From Marinirhabdus sp050859505 (GTDB lineage Bacteria; Bacteroidota; Bacteroidia; Flavobacteriales; Flavobacteriaceae), in NCBI RefSeq assembly GCF_050859505.1, contig NZ_CP193934.1:558001-622000 (forward strand): a DNA stretch of 64,000 nucleotides, read 5' to 3'. Shown in pieces: positions 50,301-58,391 of the stretch (positions are counted from its first letter, which is position 1; each line of letters starts with the position of its first letter). Under the pieces are notes generated by a model. The model was given only the letters and a program-made list of their open reading frames with translations, made no database searches and was not told the origin of the DNA. A program made the translations under genes and the position numbers.

Positions 50301-50621
50301 GTCTTTCTTCTTACCCTCCCAGAATATTTCGGTAAAAAGACCCGTTTGTGGCACGCCTTGCCCAATAGTTAAGTTCACCATCCCAAAAGCGTTGGTCGTG
50401 GTGTTTTGGGTTTCTTGGTATTCTACAGCGCCATTTTCATTTAGCACCGTAAAGCGGAAAACAACATCGGTATGTATTAATATGTTATTGACACCATCCA
50501 CACCAGGTAATTCCTGCGGATTCGGATCTATAATAATGGCCTGATAGCTCAATCCGTCGGTTTGAGCTAGTGTGTTGCATGTTGCTATGAACAACAAACT
50601 TAAAGTGATTATATTTTTCAT
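47331..50621 (-). CDS. Exported repeat fibre protein (paralogue B)
   Basis: A 1096-residue protein closely parallel to the next gene: signal peptide (LLFIATCNTLAQ), N-terminal domain (GLSYQAIIIDPNPQELPGVD, to FVPYAFHRD at about 125), about 18-20 repeats of 26 residues (LTVDGETILNNTLEVANNAS, about 134-629), a Pro/Ile-rich stretch (VSFPEITIPQTTLLPR, about 700-820) here without the six cysteines, and the C-terminal GNGDYAEWLQREEYSEYITAGD domain with RSWDENLNEGPKMV. The last 30 residues are a coiled coil. It starts ten bases after the outer-membrane barrel gene and ends three bases before paralogue A, so the two are cotranscribed and may form hetero- or homotrimers. Confidence 0.8.
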   Translation of the reverse strand: MKNIITLSLLFIATCNTLAQTDGLSYQAIIIDPNPQELPGVDGVNNILIHTDVVFRFTVLNENGAVEYQETQNTTTNAFGMVNLTIGQGVPQTGLFTEIFWEGKKKDLQVEINIEGSFNQLSKQGLLFVPYAFHRDIIATGFLDVTGITTLGSDLTVDGTTNLNKSLSVNNNSATLLTGSLTVDNFTRLNHTLTVTNESPTALTGTLTVYGVTALGNSLEVGGDTYLKRELKVDGKTTLYDSLDVRNESPTQLTGTLRVYGITNFESDVNINQGGDLNVSGDLNIEGSTTFDGDLTVNGNTNLNNELNVNNAAPTNLSGTLVVEGATQLANNLQVLGTTNLENSLDVSNQAATNLSGTLTVQQETNLNSGLNVNNGSPTVLSGTLNVDGLIGFGKDVTIEGITNLNNSLNVNNGAATNLSGTLTVDGTTQLNNTLEVGGATTLQDELQVLNGSATNLTGSLDVLGAATLNNTLEVANASATSLTGMLTVDGETILNNTLEVANNASTELTGELLVNGVTTLHNDLAVSGGGTTQLTGTLSVDQGGFFNNALQVLNGSATTLTGTLGVTGVTTLNDALNVTGGAATNMSGALTVDGATNLNNTVTIAGATLINNDLTVTGLASLGALNTNAISVSADSPNFVATFQNTNNGNGDGIVIKLGNNHGAYNGDASVTAPVNADGYLEISAIAAVAALQGPIGVLQSKLTATNPTSLTPSDILQLVPTSFAAGAIAGIGNGIIDYINDVDPPGPINDLLPVSFPEITIPQTTLLPRTVITNSVTVPIIGLTIPGVTIPEVILPRINFTPGFELLPEIPNIPLQGITIDIPRVNVGTVTESLTKENEYVTFQDKDGRWVGAIRAQSTEDFVNNTVLDPVYVLNVAAGFVGVDLADGLATGIAEITNIVDLYNKIGVEYASGNGDYAEWLQREEYSEYITAGDIVGVKGGRITRDLTNAEQVMVVSYKPIILGNSPEKEKVHLGNNVAFMGQVPVKIIGPVRTGDFIVANKAVNGYGKAIHPNNMTAEDFKVTVGRSWDENLNEGPKMVNTVVGVHNGDWANIIIKLKQKQDAYQTKYQVLEKQVELLDQKADKAVLFNGKSK
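48735..50220 (-). repeat. Tandem 78-base coding repeats in fibre paralogue B
   Basis: The same 26-codon unit as in paralogue A, with alternating LxVxGxTxLNNxL and ATxLTGT lines. The two arrays have similar numbers of units, so they probably come from one duplicated gene. Confidence 0.7.
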
Positions 50622-50631
50622 GGGTTGTTGT

Positions 50632-51300
50632 TTATTCTTCGGTTTCGGTTTCTTCTATCGTTTCAACTTCTTTCTGCGGAAGGTTTACTTTAAAACCTAT
50701 CCCAATCATATGCATTGAAATTTTAAGTTTTTCATTACTGGTTGAGGTAGCGTCCTCCAAATCTAAACTTTGCCCGTACATATACTGAAGATACACACTC
50801 GTGGCATCTGTTATGGGATACGCCACACCCAGACCTCCGCGGAAGAAAAACCCCGCATCGTCAAACTCCTCCACTCCATTCAAGTCGAAAACCTGGTTGT
50901 TGAGAGTTTGTGTGCCTTGTACCAAAAATTCGTAGGATGCCGTAGCTTTCAGAAAAAAAGTGAAGTCGTGAAAGGTGTATACGTTATAATCAAACCCCAA
51001 ATTTATTCCTACGTAATCCACGTCATATTCAAAATAATTTCCCAAGGCATTATCGCTTCCAATGGAGCCGTAACTATTATGAGAAGCGCCTAGGTTAATG
51101 TTTAAGCCGTCGGTAAAAAAACGGTGTGCATAGCCTGCCGAAATATAATTAGTGGTCACTGGGTTCAGGTTTTCAAGCAAGGTTCCGCTACTATTTTTAA
51201 ATTCGAAATTTGAAGACACCTTTCCTGCCTCAACAAAAATTTGCTGTGAGAAAGCCGAGCTGGAAATTGCTATAAGGAGTAAAAAAGTAATTTTTTTCAT
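50632..51300 (-). CDS. Outer-membrane beta-barrel protein in the surface locus
   Basis: The 222-residue protein has a signal peptide (TFLLLIAISSSAFSQQ) and alternating beta strands ending in aromatic residues, as in small outer-membrane barrels: FVEAGKVSSNFEFKNSSG, YISAGYAHRF, YVGINLGFDYNVY, FFFRGGLGVAYPITD, VYLQYMYGQ. The C-terminus is charged (EVETIEETETEE), unlike the usual aromatic C-terminal barrel end. It lies between the small T9SS gene and paralogue B with gaps of 37 and ten bases. It may anchor or export the fibres, but that is inference. Confidence 0.78.
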   Translation of the reverse strand: MKKITFLLLIAISSSAFSQQIFVEAGKVSSNFEFKNSSGTLLENLNPVTTNYISAGYAHRFFTDGLNINLGASHNSYGSIGSDNALGNYFEYDVDYVGINLGFDYNVYTFHDFTFFLKATASYEFLVQGTQTLNNQVFDLNGVEEFDDAGFFFRGGLGVAYPITDATSVYLQYMYGQSLDLEDATSTSNEKLKISMHMIGIGFKVNLPQKEVETIEETETEE

Positions 51301-51337
51301 ACGTATTGCCCTGCCTTAAAAGCGGGGTTGGTTTTGG

Positions 51338-51835
51338 TTAGTTTTTAATAAGTGTGGCGGTAAATTGTTTCTTTGCCTGCGAAATAGATAGCAAGTAACT
51401 AGCGCTAGATAAAAAATCGAAATCCAATTGTATTTCCCTGGCTGGTGCCATTTCTTTTGAAAAAACAACACGCCCTGAAATATCGTAAAGTGTAATAGAA
51501 AGCGGTGCATTTATGTCTTCAGAAAATCGCACTTGCACGTTGCTGCTAAAAGGATTGGGATACACTACGGCTTGCAGCGAATTGTCCTCGTCCAAAACTC
51601 CTTCAATTTTAATGGGTGGTTGAATAAATCCCTGTAGCACTGTGATATCCTGAGCGGTGTGGTTACCAATAACACTGGCTTGCCCCACACTCTGCTGAAC
51701 GATATACTGTTTTCCTGAAACTGTTGTCGTGATAGAACTTCCGTTTACGCCCACGGTAGAGCGAACTGTTTCCTGTGCAAAAAGAGTTCCGTACGTGATA
51801 AAAAGCATCACAACGGCGAGTAGTTTTGGCATCAT
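51338..51835 (-). CDS. Small T9SS-sorted protein, first gene of the surface operon
   Basis: The 165-residue protein has a signal peptide (LLAVVMLFITYGTLFAQ), a short N-terminal domain with VGVNGSSITTTVSGKQYIVQ and QSVGQASVIG, and a T9SS type A sorting domain from about 90 (VYPNPFSSNVQVRF, ITLYDISGRVVF, ATLIKN). T9SS exports such proteins across the outer membrane and may anchor them in the cell surface. Its start is directly at the right arm of a 38-base inverted repeat in the leader (51836-51873). It begins the six-gene operon leading to 38148. Confidence 0.88.
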   Translation of the reverse strand: MMPKLLAVVMLFITYGTLFAQETVRSTVGVNGSSITTTVSGKQYIVQQSVGQASVIGNHTAQDITVLQGFIQPPIKIEGVLDEDNSLQAVVYPNPFSSNVQVRFSEDINAPLSITLYDISGRVVFSKEMAPAREIQLDFDFLSSASYLLSISQAKKQFTATLIKN

Positions 51836-51873
51836 AAGAATTACATTTGACTAGTTAACCAAATGTAATTCTT
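51836..51873. promoter_or_regulatory. Perfect inverted repeat at the start codon of the surface operon
   Basis: AAGAATTACATTTG (51836-51849) and its complement (51860-51873) flank ACTAGTTAAC. On the minus strand the last base of the stem directly precedes the ATG of the small T9SS gene, so a folded leader would hide the start site. It could be an RNA switch, a binding site for the regulator, or both. No T-run follows, so it is not a terminator. Confidence 0.55.
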
Positions 51874-51911
51874 ACCGTTACGCAAATCAATACGCACCCC
51901 ATGTCCATTTT

Positions 51912-51935
51912 TACGTAGGGGTACGTAGTGCGTAC
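51912..51935. promoter_or_regulatory. Candidate operator for the NarL-type regulator
   Basis: The stretch contains TACGTA twice (51912-51917 and 51922-51927) around GGGG, and the inverted repeat GTACG-N5-CGTAC (51921-51925, 51931-51935). It lies between the regulator gene and the surface operon, at a distance of about 77-100 bases from the first start codon. NarL/FixJ regulators commonly bind short inverted repeats of this size. This is a guess from position and symmetry. Confidence 0.4.
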
Positions 51936-51946
51936 TTGAGCGATTC

Positions 51947-52591
51947 TTATATTGTAGAAATAAGCGCTTTATTGGCTTGTGCCCAAAGTAACAGAGCATC
52001 TGGTGCCGTATCCAAATCCAGTTTGGCAATAATATTCGTACGATGTTTTTGCACGGTCCTGTAGGAAATATTAATAATTTCCCCAATTTCTTTGGAAGAT
52101 TTATTCTGCGCGACCAACCTCAAAATAGTGCGTTCGGATGGTGACAAAAAATTAAGCTTAGTTAATTCGGGAGCTACGTGCTCTTCAAAAATAGATTCAA
52201 AAGTCTTACTGAAGTATTTTTTTCCCTCTAACAAACTTTGAATGCAATTATCCATTTCAGAAAAAGGTTCATCTTTAAGCAGGTAGCCATCTATTTTAAG
52301 GTGTTTGGCTTTTATGATAAATGCCTTTTCTTTATGTGATGTTAGGATTATAAATTTTGTGTTTGTTGCCGTTGTTCTTCCTTTATCAATTACTTCAAAA
52401 CCCGTGAGTAGCGGCATTTCAATATCCAAAATTGCGATATCTGGTTTTTCGGTTTGCAACAATTCTAAAGCAATAGCTCCGTTAGTCGCCTCTAAAAGCG
52501 TATGATATCCGTTCTCTTGAAATTCCTGCAACAACCCTTTTAAGAGCATTGGGTGATCGTCTGCCACTAAAACTTTAATGTTTTTTTTCAT
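51947..52591 (-). CDS. NarL/FixJ-type response regulator of the surface locus
   Basis: The protein has 214 residues: a receiver domain (KNIKVLVADDHPMLLKGLLQ, phospho-acceptor Asp56 in IAILDIEMPLLTG, Lys near GYLLKDEPF) and a LuxR-type helix-turn-helix (about 148-205: LSPSERTILRLVAQNKSSKE, ISYRTVQKHRTNI). It overlaps the histidine kinase gene by four bases (ATGA), so the two are translationally coupled. The six surface genes start 111 bases further on the same strand, and this is the obvious regulator for them. Confidence 0.92.
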   Translation of the reverse strand: MKKNIKVLVADDHPMLLKGLLQEFQENGYHTLLEATNGAIALELLQTEKPDIAILDIEMPLLTGFEVIDKGRTTATNTKFIILTSHKEKAFIIKAKHLKIDGYLLKDEPFSEMDNCIQSLLEGKKYFSKTFESIFEEHVAPELTKLNFLSPSERTILRLVAQNKSSKEIGEIINISYRTVQKHRTNIIAKLDLDTAPDALLLWAQANKALISTI

Positions 52592-55500
52592 TTTTTAGGA
52601 ATAATGGCTGTGGTTATGGTGCCTTTATGATGACTACTCTTTATCTCTAAGGTTCCTCCTACAATTTTTATACGCTCGGAAAGTGTTTTAAGGCCTAAGC
52701 TATTTTGCAGTTGAGCTTCGTTTACCTGAAACCCTTTTCCATTGTCCGAAACTTCCACTTGTATTTCTGAGGGTGTTTCAGCTACCTCAACACTAATAGC
52801 GCCTGCGCTAGAATGTTTCATACTATTTGTTATACACTCTTGCACAAATCTATACAAATTTAAACTTTCGGCTTCATTAAAAAAACGGTCCACATTCTCA
52901 ACGTTCACCGAAAAGAACGTGTCAAACTGTTCATCTAGATCATAAATTAATTGCTCTATACTTTCACTTAAGCCCAATACTTTCAGGTTTGCCGGGTACA
53001 AGCCTCTCGAAATAGCGCGTACTTCCTCTAAAACAGTATTGGTTAAGTCTGTTAAATCATCATCTCCTTTTTGTTGTGTTTTCTTTTTAATAAGGGTAAG
53101 TTGTTGCCCCACACTATCGTGCAACTCTTTTGCAATATGGTTGCGTTCCTTTTCCTGAGACCATAAAAGAGCTACTGCAAACTTTTCCTGCATGCGCTGT
53201 TTCTCTCTGGATTTATCCAACAGGTACAATAGAAGAAAAACCAAGGTTATAGAAACCGATAAATAAAACCACCACGTACGGTAAAAAAAGTTTTTAGAAA
53301 TAATGGCTATCTGCAACGCTTCTCCAACCTTTTTCCCCGAAAAGTCCAAAGCCTCTATTTGTAAATTATAATTTTTTGCTGCCAGATTAGGAAATCTAAT
53401 TTGCTGTTCCTGTTGCACATAAATCCAGTCATTAGTATCCAAACGGTATTGAAAACTATAGGGTCTGTTTTCTACATTATTAGTAAGTGCATATTCAATT
53501 TGTAACTCCTTAAATTCTGCAGGAAGTGTGATGGTAAGACTATCAGAAAAAAGACTTCTATCAAATGCATCAACTATTTTTCCTTGATCGTCGTTATAGC
53601 TTCGTATTTTAAGTATTTGGAGTTTTGATTTGCTTACTTCAGGTGCAATTTTTTCAGGATCAAAATAGTTAAGTCCTGCTAAGCTGCCTATAAACAAGCC
53701 ATCTCCAGTATCCAAGGCACTATACCTATTGGCTTCATTATGGCTAAATCCGTCTTTGGTAGAAAATCTCGTAACGGTATTATTGGTAGTATCCCAACGC
53801 ACATATCCATTAAAAGTATTCACCCACCATACGTCACCTCTTGACAAAATAGTGGCTACTCCTGCGCCCAACGCATCTTTGTAAATAGTTTTAAACGTTT
53901 TGGCGTCTTCATTAAAGGCAACAATAGTTCCTTCCCTACTTCCCAATAAAAAACCATGGTCTGGATCATAATCTGCCATTAATAGATAGGTATCCTCTAA
54001 CTGACTGGGATCATTGTAGAATTTTTTTTCTTTAGTGGCTGTATTATAGGTTAACATTCCTTGTGATGTGGCGACCACCAGTAGGTTTTTGTTGGCATTA
54101 TAGGCAAGGTCCTGCATATTTAAAGTGTCGCTTTGTAAGATTTCCTCAAAAACCTTACTCCGTATATTAAAAGAAAGTAGGTGATACTTATTGGTGCCAC
54201 AAAGTAGGATAGAATCGTTTATTTGCTCAAGCGATGTAATGGGGTAATGGCTGTAATACGCTGAAGTACCTTTGGCCATATCCACCTCAACCATCCCAGA
54301 TCCACTATTACTCCAAATGGCATTTTTATCTTTAATAAAATTTCGCGAACTATTTGGAAAATTCCCAGAGGTCTCTTTGTTAAAAACAACTTTTTGAGTG
54401 CTGAAATCTTTTGTGTTTAAAAGATGCCAACCCTGATTTTCTGTACCCAGCAAATAGGTGTCGTTTTCTAAATGGGCAACCCCCCTAAACTGGTACTCTG
54501 GAAGTATCTGCTTGACATTCTTTTTTGAAAACTTAAAATGATGCAATTGCCCAGTACTAGTCCCAATCCAAAGATCCTGTTGCAGATTTAAAGAAACGGT
54601 ATGTAACGCTATTTTTCCATCGAATTCTTCATTGCTGTACCAAGGATCGATACCACTTTTTTGAGAAATTGAACTAAATTGTAGTATTCCTTCATATTCA
54701 TTTAGTAACAATTCATTGCCTTTAGCATCGGTTACAAAATCTATATTCGATGAAAACAATTGGTTGTTGGGGATGTTGTACGGAAAAATATCCAGGGCTT
54801 CTTCATCTATATAATGCAGAGTAGCATTGTTATGAAAAAACACTGCTTTTTTATCACACAAATTAAAAACTTCATCTATCCAAAGAATTCTTTGTTTCGT
54901 ATTTAATTGTTTCGTTTTATCTGTTACTATTTTTTTGACAAAAGCACCTTCCCTGGTAAACACCTTTATAGCCATGTTATCACTCGTCACTAACCAATGA
55001 TTTTTTAACTGAATGATTTTGGTTGAAGTATTTAAAACGTATTTATTTTCTGAACTTGTAAAGGAAAATAAAGGCGTTGTTGTAAGATCTTTTTCTAAGT
55101 TAAAAAATGTTATTTCCCTGCCTTTTTGAGCCAGAAAATACTCTTTTTCTTCAAAAGTGTATAGAGAGGATATGTGATCAAATTCTAATCCGATTTTTGT
55201 AAAAACCATAGTAAATGGATCAAAATGTAAAAATTGACCTACGTTCGTATTTAAGATAAAAGTCCCATCGGCACGTTTATGAAATTTCACAATAGCATGG
55301 ATGCCTAATCCATCAGGAACTACAATGTTGTGAAATGTTTTACCATTAAAACGTTGCAACGCAAGCTTTTTATTACCCGCTATTATTTCCCGAGTATCAA
55401 GAATACTCCCCGAAAGCCATAAAAAGCCATCATCATCAAAAACCATGTCCCGAATTATATCAAGTGCCAATCCATCATCCTTACCAAAAAGTTTATGGGT

Positions 55501-55605
55501 AACTTTTTTATCCTGCGCCATAGTTCCCAAGGGTATCCATAAGATACAAACAAAGGCAATACAGCGTAACAGATTAAAATTTTGGTGGAACTGAAGAGCT
55601 TCCAA
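52588..55605 (-). CDS. Propeller-type sensor histidine kinase of the surface locus
   Basis: A 1005-residue membrane sensor. After a signal peptide (VCILWIPLGTMAQ) comes a large periplasmic region (about 35-660) of beta-propeller repeats of the two-component regulator propeller type (GLALDIIRDMVFDDDGFLWL and similar), a Y_Y_Y domain (about 680-770), one membrane segment (about 780-800), and a HisKA_3 kinase: phospho-acceptor His829 in HIAKELHDSVGQQL, then N box FVQECITNSMKHSS and G box VSDNGKGF. It should phosphorylate the overlapping NarL-type regulator. Related sensors detect polysaccharides in some Bacteroidota; the ligand here is unknown. There is no DNA-binding AraC part, so it is not a hybrid. 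Confidence 0.9.
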   Translation of the reverse strand: MEALQFHQNFNLLRCIAFVCILWIPLGTMAQDKKVTHKLFGKDDGLALDIIRDMVFDDDGFLWLSGSILDTREIIAGNKKLALQRFNGKTFHNIVVPDGLGIHAIVKFHKRADGTFILNTNVGQFLHFDPFTMVFTKIGLEFDHISSLYTFEEKEYFLAQKGREITFFNLEKDLTTTPLFSFTSSENKYVLNTSTKIIQLKNHWLVTSDNMAIKVFTREGAFVKKIVTDKTKQLNTKQRILWIDEVFNLCDKKAVFFHNNATLHYIDEEALDIFPYNIPNNQLFSSNIDFVTDAKGNELLLNEYEGILQFSSISQKSGIDPWYSNEEFDGKIALHTVSLNLQQDLWIGTSTGQLHHFKFSKKNVKQILPEYQFRGVAHLENDTYLLGTENQGWHLLNTKDFSTQKVVFNKETSGNFPNSSRNFIKDKNAIWSNSGSGMVEVDMAKGTSAYYSHYPITSLEQINDSILLCGTNKYHLLSFNIRSKVFEEILQSDTLNMQDLAYNANKNLLVVATSQGMLTYNTATKEKKFYNDPSQLEDTYLLMADYDPDHGFLLGSREGTIVAFNEDAKTFKTIYKDALGAGVATILSRGDVWWVNTFNGYVRWDTTNNTVTRFSTKDGFSHNEANRYSALDTGDGLFIGSLAGLNYFDPEKIAPEVSKSKLQILKIRSYNDDQGKIVDAFDRSLFSDSLTITLPAEFKELQIEYALTNNVENRPYSFQYRLDTNDWIYVQQEQQIRFPNLAAKNYNLQIEALDFSGKKVGEALQIAIISKNFFYRTWWFYLSVSITLVFLLLYLLDKSREKQRMQEKFAVALLWSQEKERNHIAKELHDSVGQQLTLIKKKTQQKGDDDLTDLTNTVLEEVRAISRGLYPANLKVLGLSESIEQLIYDLDEQFDTFFSVNVENVDRFFNEAESLNLYRFVQECITNSMKHSSAGAISVEVAETPSEIQVEVSDNGKGFQVNEAQLQNSLGLKTLSERIKIVGGTLEIKSSHHKGTITTAIIPKK

Positions 55606-55732
55606 AATATATGGATTTGGTTGGTTTTCAGTAAATATACTTTTATTTGGGTAAAGGAACCTACACTATTTTCTTCGGAAGGAATACAAACCTGAATGTT
55701 ATATCCTTCTTAAAACGAATCCTGTTCATAGT

Positions 55733-55758
55733 TTGAACCGCATAATTTGGTAGCTTTG
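55733..55758 (+). promoter_or_regulatory. Possible promoter of the M23 lipoprotein gene
   Basis: TAGCTTTG at 55751-55758 fits the -7 consensus; TTG at 55733-55735 is 15 bases ahead, slightly close. The ATG follows 26 bases later. Confidence 0.4.
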
Positions 55759-55784
55759 GTACAATTTCTGCTGAAAAACAGCTT

Positions 55785-56921
55785 ATGAACAAACCGAATT
55801 TTCTTGCTTTATGTGTGCTGTTACTACTATTTATAGGATGCGAACAAGTCCAGAAAGTGACCGATGTTGTGACCCAACCCACCGCTAGAGAAGTGTATGA
55901 CAGGACATTCGAAAAAGGTGACTCCCTGTTAGTGCAATGGAAAGAGGCCTTTAGCAAAGCACAACAAGACAGTATTATTGTAACCCTTCCCTATGCAGAA
56001 AGTGGTGTTTTCTCTGCTGAAAATTTTAACGTATATTCTTATGATGTACAACTTCGAGAAGGTGAAAAATTGATTGTTTCAGTCCAAAAACAACCCGATT
56101 CTGCCCAAATTTTCATCGAATTGTTTCAAAAAAGTGAAGATTCCACAAAATCTATTAAACTTCTAAAAGCTTCCGAGAGAGATAGCAGCCAACTTATATA
56201 TACTATTGAAAAATACGGATTCTATAAAATAACGGTGCAGCCGGAAATGAAACGAGTATTTCCCTTTCAGCTTAAAATCTATACGCAACCTACCTACGCA
56301 TTTCCTGTAAGTGGTGCTGGAAATAACAATGTACAAAGTCTTTGGGCAGCCTCTCGGGATGGAGGCAAACGCTCCCACGAAGGCATTGATATTTTTGCAC
56401 CTAGAGGCACTCCACTCGTTGCAATTTCTGATGGTCGGATTTCCTCAACCGGTGATAGAGGTTTAGGAGGGAAACAAGTTTGGTTGCGGGATGGATTGTT
56501 TGGCAAAACCATGTATTACGCACATTTAGATAGTATTAATGTAAAAGAAGGACAGCGTGTACAATTGGGCGATACTATTGGATTTGTAGGGAATACAGGG
56601 AATGCTAAAACGACAGCACCCCATTTGCATTTTGGTATTTATAAAGGAGGTACGGGACCTGTAAATCCATATCCCTACGTCAAACAAACCGAGATTCCCG
56701 AAATAGCTTCTTTAAACACTACCACGCGAGGGATTATAAAACAAAATAAAATTAGCATCTATCAAGGCCCCTCTTCTGCCTTAAAGGAAGTAGGCACGCT
56801 CTCAAAGAATGATACGGTTTCAGTATTTGGACAGTATGGTAGTTGGTTTCACGTAGTGGCGAAAGATAGCACAAAGGGATTTGTTCCTGAAAACCGTGTA
56901 GAAGCTCTGCCTTCAAATTAA
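55785..56921 (+). CDS. M23 (LytM) family peptidase lipoprotein with SH3 domain
   Basis: The protein has 378 residues with a lipobox (LLLFIGCEQVQ, Cys at about 19), a charged middle domain, and a LytM peptidase domain from about 170. The zinc ligands are His198 and Asp202 in SHEGIDIFAPRGTPL and His282 (with His280) in APHLHFGIY. A bacterial SH3-type domain (about 310-375) ends it. M23 enzymes cut the peptide bridge of peptidoglycan. As a lipoprotein it likely works at the cell envelope. It stands alone, divergent from the propeller kinase gene. Confidence 0.9.
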   Translation: MNKPNFLALCVLLLLFIGCEQVQKVTDVVTQPTAREVYDRTFEKGDSLLVQWKEAFSKAQQDSIIVTLPYAESGVFSAENFNVYSYDVQLREGEKLIVSVQKQPDSAQIFIELFQKSEDSTKSIKLLKASERDSSQLIYTIEKYGFYKITVQPEMKRVFPFQLKIYTQPTYAFPVSGAGNNNVQSLWAASRDGGKRSHEGIDIFAPRGTPLVAISDGRISSTGDRGLGGKQVWLRDGLFGKTMYYAHLDSINVKEGQRVQLGDTIGFVGNTGNAKTTAPHLHFGIYKGGTGPVNPYPYVKQTEIPEIASLNTTTRGIIKQNKISIYQGPSSALKEVGTLSKNDTVSVFGQYGSWFHVVAKDSTKGFVPENRVEALPSN

Positions 56922-56982
56922 CAGATATTTAAGGCATCGCCACACCTATTGAGAGTATCTTTAGTTTCATAAATTTTCGGAT

Positions 56983-57030
56983 CCTAGTTCAGTTTCAGCT
57001 TCGATTTCGATTTCAATTTCATTTCTATGT
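56983..57030. repeat. Imperfect hexanucleotide-like repeat before the acyl-CoA dehydrogenase gene
   Basis: The stretch repeats units such as TTTCAG, TTCGAT, TTCAAT and TTTCAT six times or more and runs into the start codon. Related short-period stretches are at 13727-13763, 20337-20376, 29352-29384 and 58395-58433. Confidence 0.5.
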
Positions 57031-58391
57031 CCATTTTCTCAAAAATTAAAAATACTTTTTCAGTTTTAAAATCGGTTGACGTGCAGGCCATCGCTAAACT
57101 ATCCGAAAAAATAGACTTAGGCGAAGTCATGAAAACCGTTGGCGAACTAGACGATCGCCAGATGGCTGGCTTAATGCGGATGCTGAAAACCAAAGCCCGA
57201 AAAGGACAACATAAACTACCACCCATTGATGGTGATTTTTATGATTTGAGTTTAAAATTAACCCCTCACCAGCGCGAAATACAACTGAAGGTACGTCAGT
57301 TTATGGAAAAGGAAGTAAAACCTATTGCCAATGATTTCTGGAACAGAGCAGAATTCCCCCATCACATCATTCCAAAAATGGCAGCGCTTAATATTTGCGG
57401 AATAGCCTACAAAGGCTATGGCTGTCCCGACGAAACTTTTTTAATGGAAGGCATTATGGCCATGGAACTTGCCAGAGTAGATGTTTCAATTTCCACATTT
57501 TTTGGGGTACATAGTGGGCTTGCAATGGGTTCCATTTACCTCTGCGGCAGTGATGAGCAAAAAGAAGAATGGCTTCCTAAAATGCAGCGTATGGAAGCTA
57601 TTGGCGCCTTTGGACTTACCGAACCCAATGTAGGATCTGCCGTAGCTGGCGGCATGGAAACTACTTGCTATAAAGAAGGAGACGAATGGATTCTTAACGG
57701 ACAAAAAAAATGGATTGGTAATGCTACGTTTAGTGATTTAACCATTATCTGGGCACGTGAAAAAGTAACCAATGCCGTAAAAGGATTTATAGTTCGAACC
57801 GATAACCCTGGCTATAAAGCCGAAAAAATGGAAAATAAGATGGCGCTACGTACGGTACAAAACGCCATCGTAACCTTAACCGAATGTAGCATCCCGGAAA
57901 GCGACCGACTCCAAAAATGCGATAGCTTTAAAGACACCGCCAAAGTATTAAAAATGACGCGCGCCGGGGTTGCCTGGCAAGCGGTAGGCTGCGCCCGTGG
58001 TGCGTATGAAAGTGCTTTAAAATATACCAAGAAGCGTGAACAGTTTGGGCGGCCTATTGCTAGATTTCAGTTAATTCAAAATCATTTGGTGGAAATGGTG
58101 GCCAATCTTACCGCGATGCAAACCATGTGTTTCCGTTTAAGCGAAATGCAGGATCAAGATATCTTAACAGACGAACACGCTTCCCTTGCGAAAGTATTTT
58201 GCAGTATGCGAACCCGAGACGTGGTAAGTCGCGCCAGAGAAGTGATGGGTGGTAATGGTATTTTACTGGAATACGACGTAGCCCGCTTTGTAGCAGATGC
58301 AGAGGCGATTTATAGCTATGAAGGCACGAAGGAAATTAACTCTTTGATTGTGGGTAGGGCGATTACCGGGTATAGTGCTTTTGTATCGTAA
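57027..58391 (+). CDS. Acyl-CoA dehydrogenase family protein with an N-terminal extension
   Basis: At 454 residues it is about 70 longer than a typical member. The N-terminal extension has three basic helices (FSKIKNTFSVLKSVDV, LGEVMKTVGELDDRQM, GLMRMLKTKARKGQHKL). The FAD fold starts near 75 (LTPHQREIQLKVRQFMEKEV), with AFGLTEPNVGSAVAGGMETT and the catalytic Glu432 in YSYEGTKEINSLIVG, arranged as in glutaryl-CoA or isovaleryl-CoA dehydrogenase. The glutaryl-CoA type is the closer match by these motifs, but the substrate is unconfirmed. It stands alone on the plus strand. The upstream 50 bases are a short-period TTTCRA-like repeat. Confidence 0.85.
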   Translation: MSIFSKIKNTFSVLKSVDVQAIAKLSEKIDLGEVMKTVGELDDRQMAGLMRMLKTKARKGQHKLPPIDGDFYDLSLKLTPHQREIQLKVRQFMEKEVKPIANDFWNRAEFPHHIIPKMAALNICGIAYKGYGCPDETFLMEGIMAMELARVDVSISTFFGVHSGLAMGSIYLCGSDEQKEEWLPKMQRMEAIGAFGLTEPNVGSAVAGGMETTCYKEGDEWILNGQKKWIGNATFSDLTIIWAREKVTNAVKGFIVRTDNPGYKAEKMENKMALRTVQNAIVTLTECSIPESDRLQKCDSFKDTAKVLKMTRAGVAWQAVGCARGAYESALKYTKKREQFGRPIARFQLIQNHLVEMVANLTAMQTMCFRLSEMQDQDILTDEHASLAKVFCSMRTRDVVSRAREVMGGNGILLEYDVARFVADAEAIYSYEGTKEINSLIVGRAITGYSAFVS

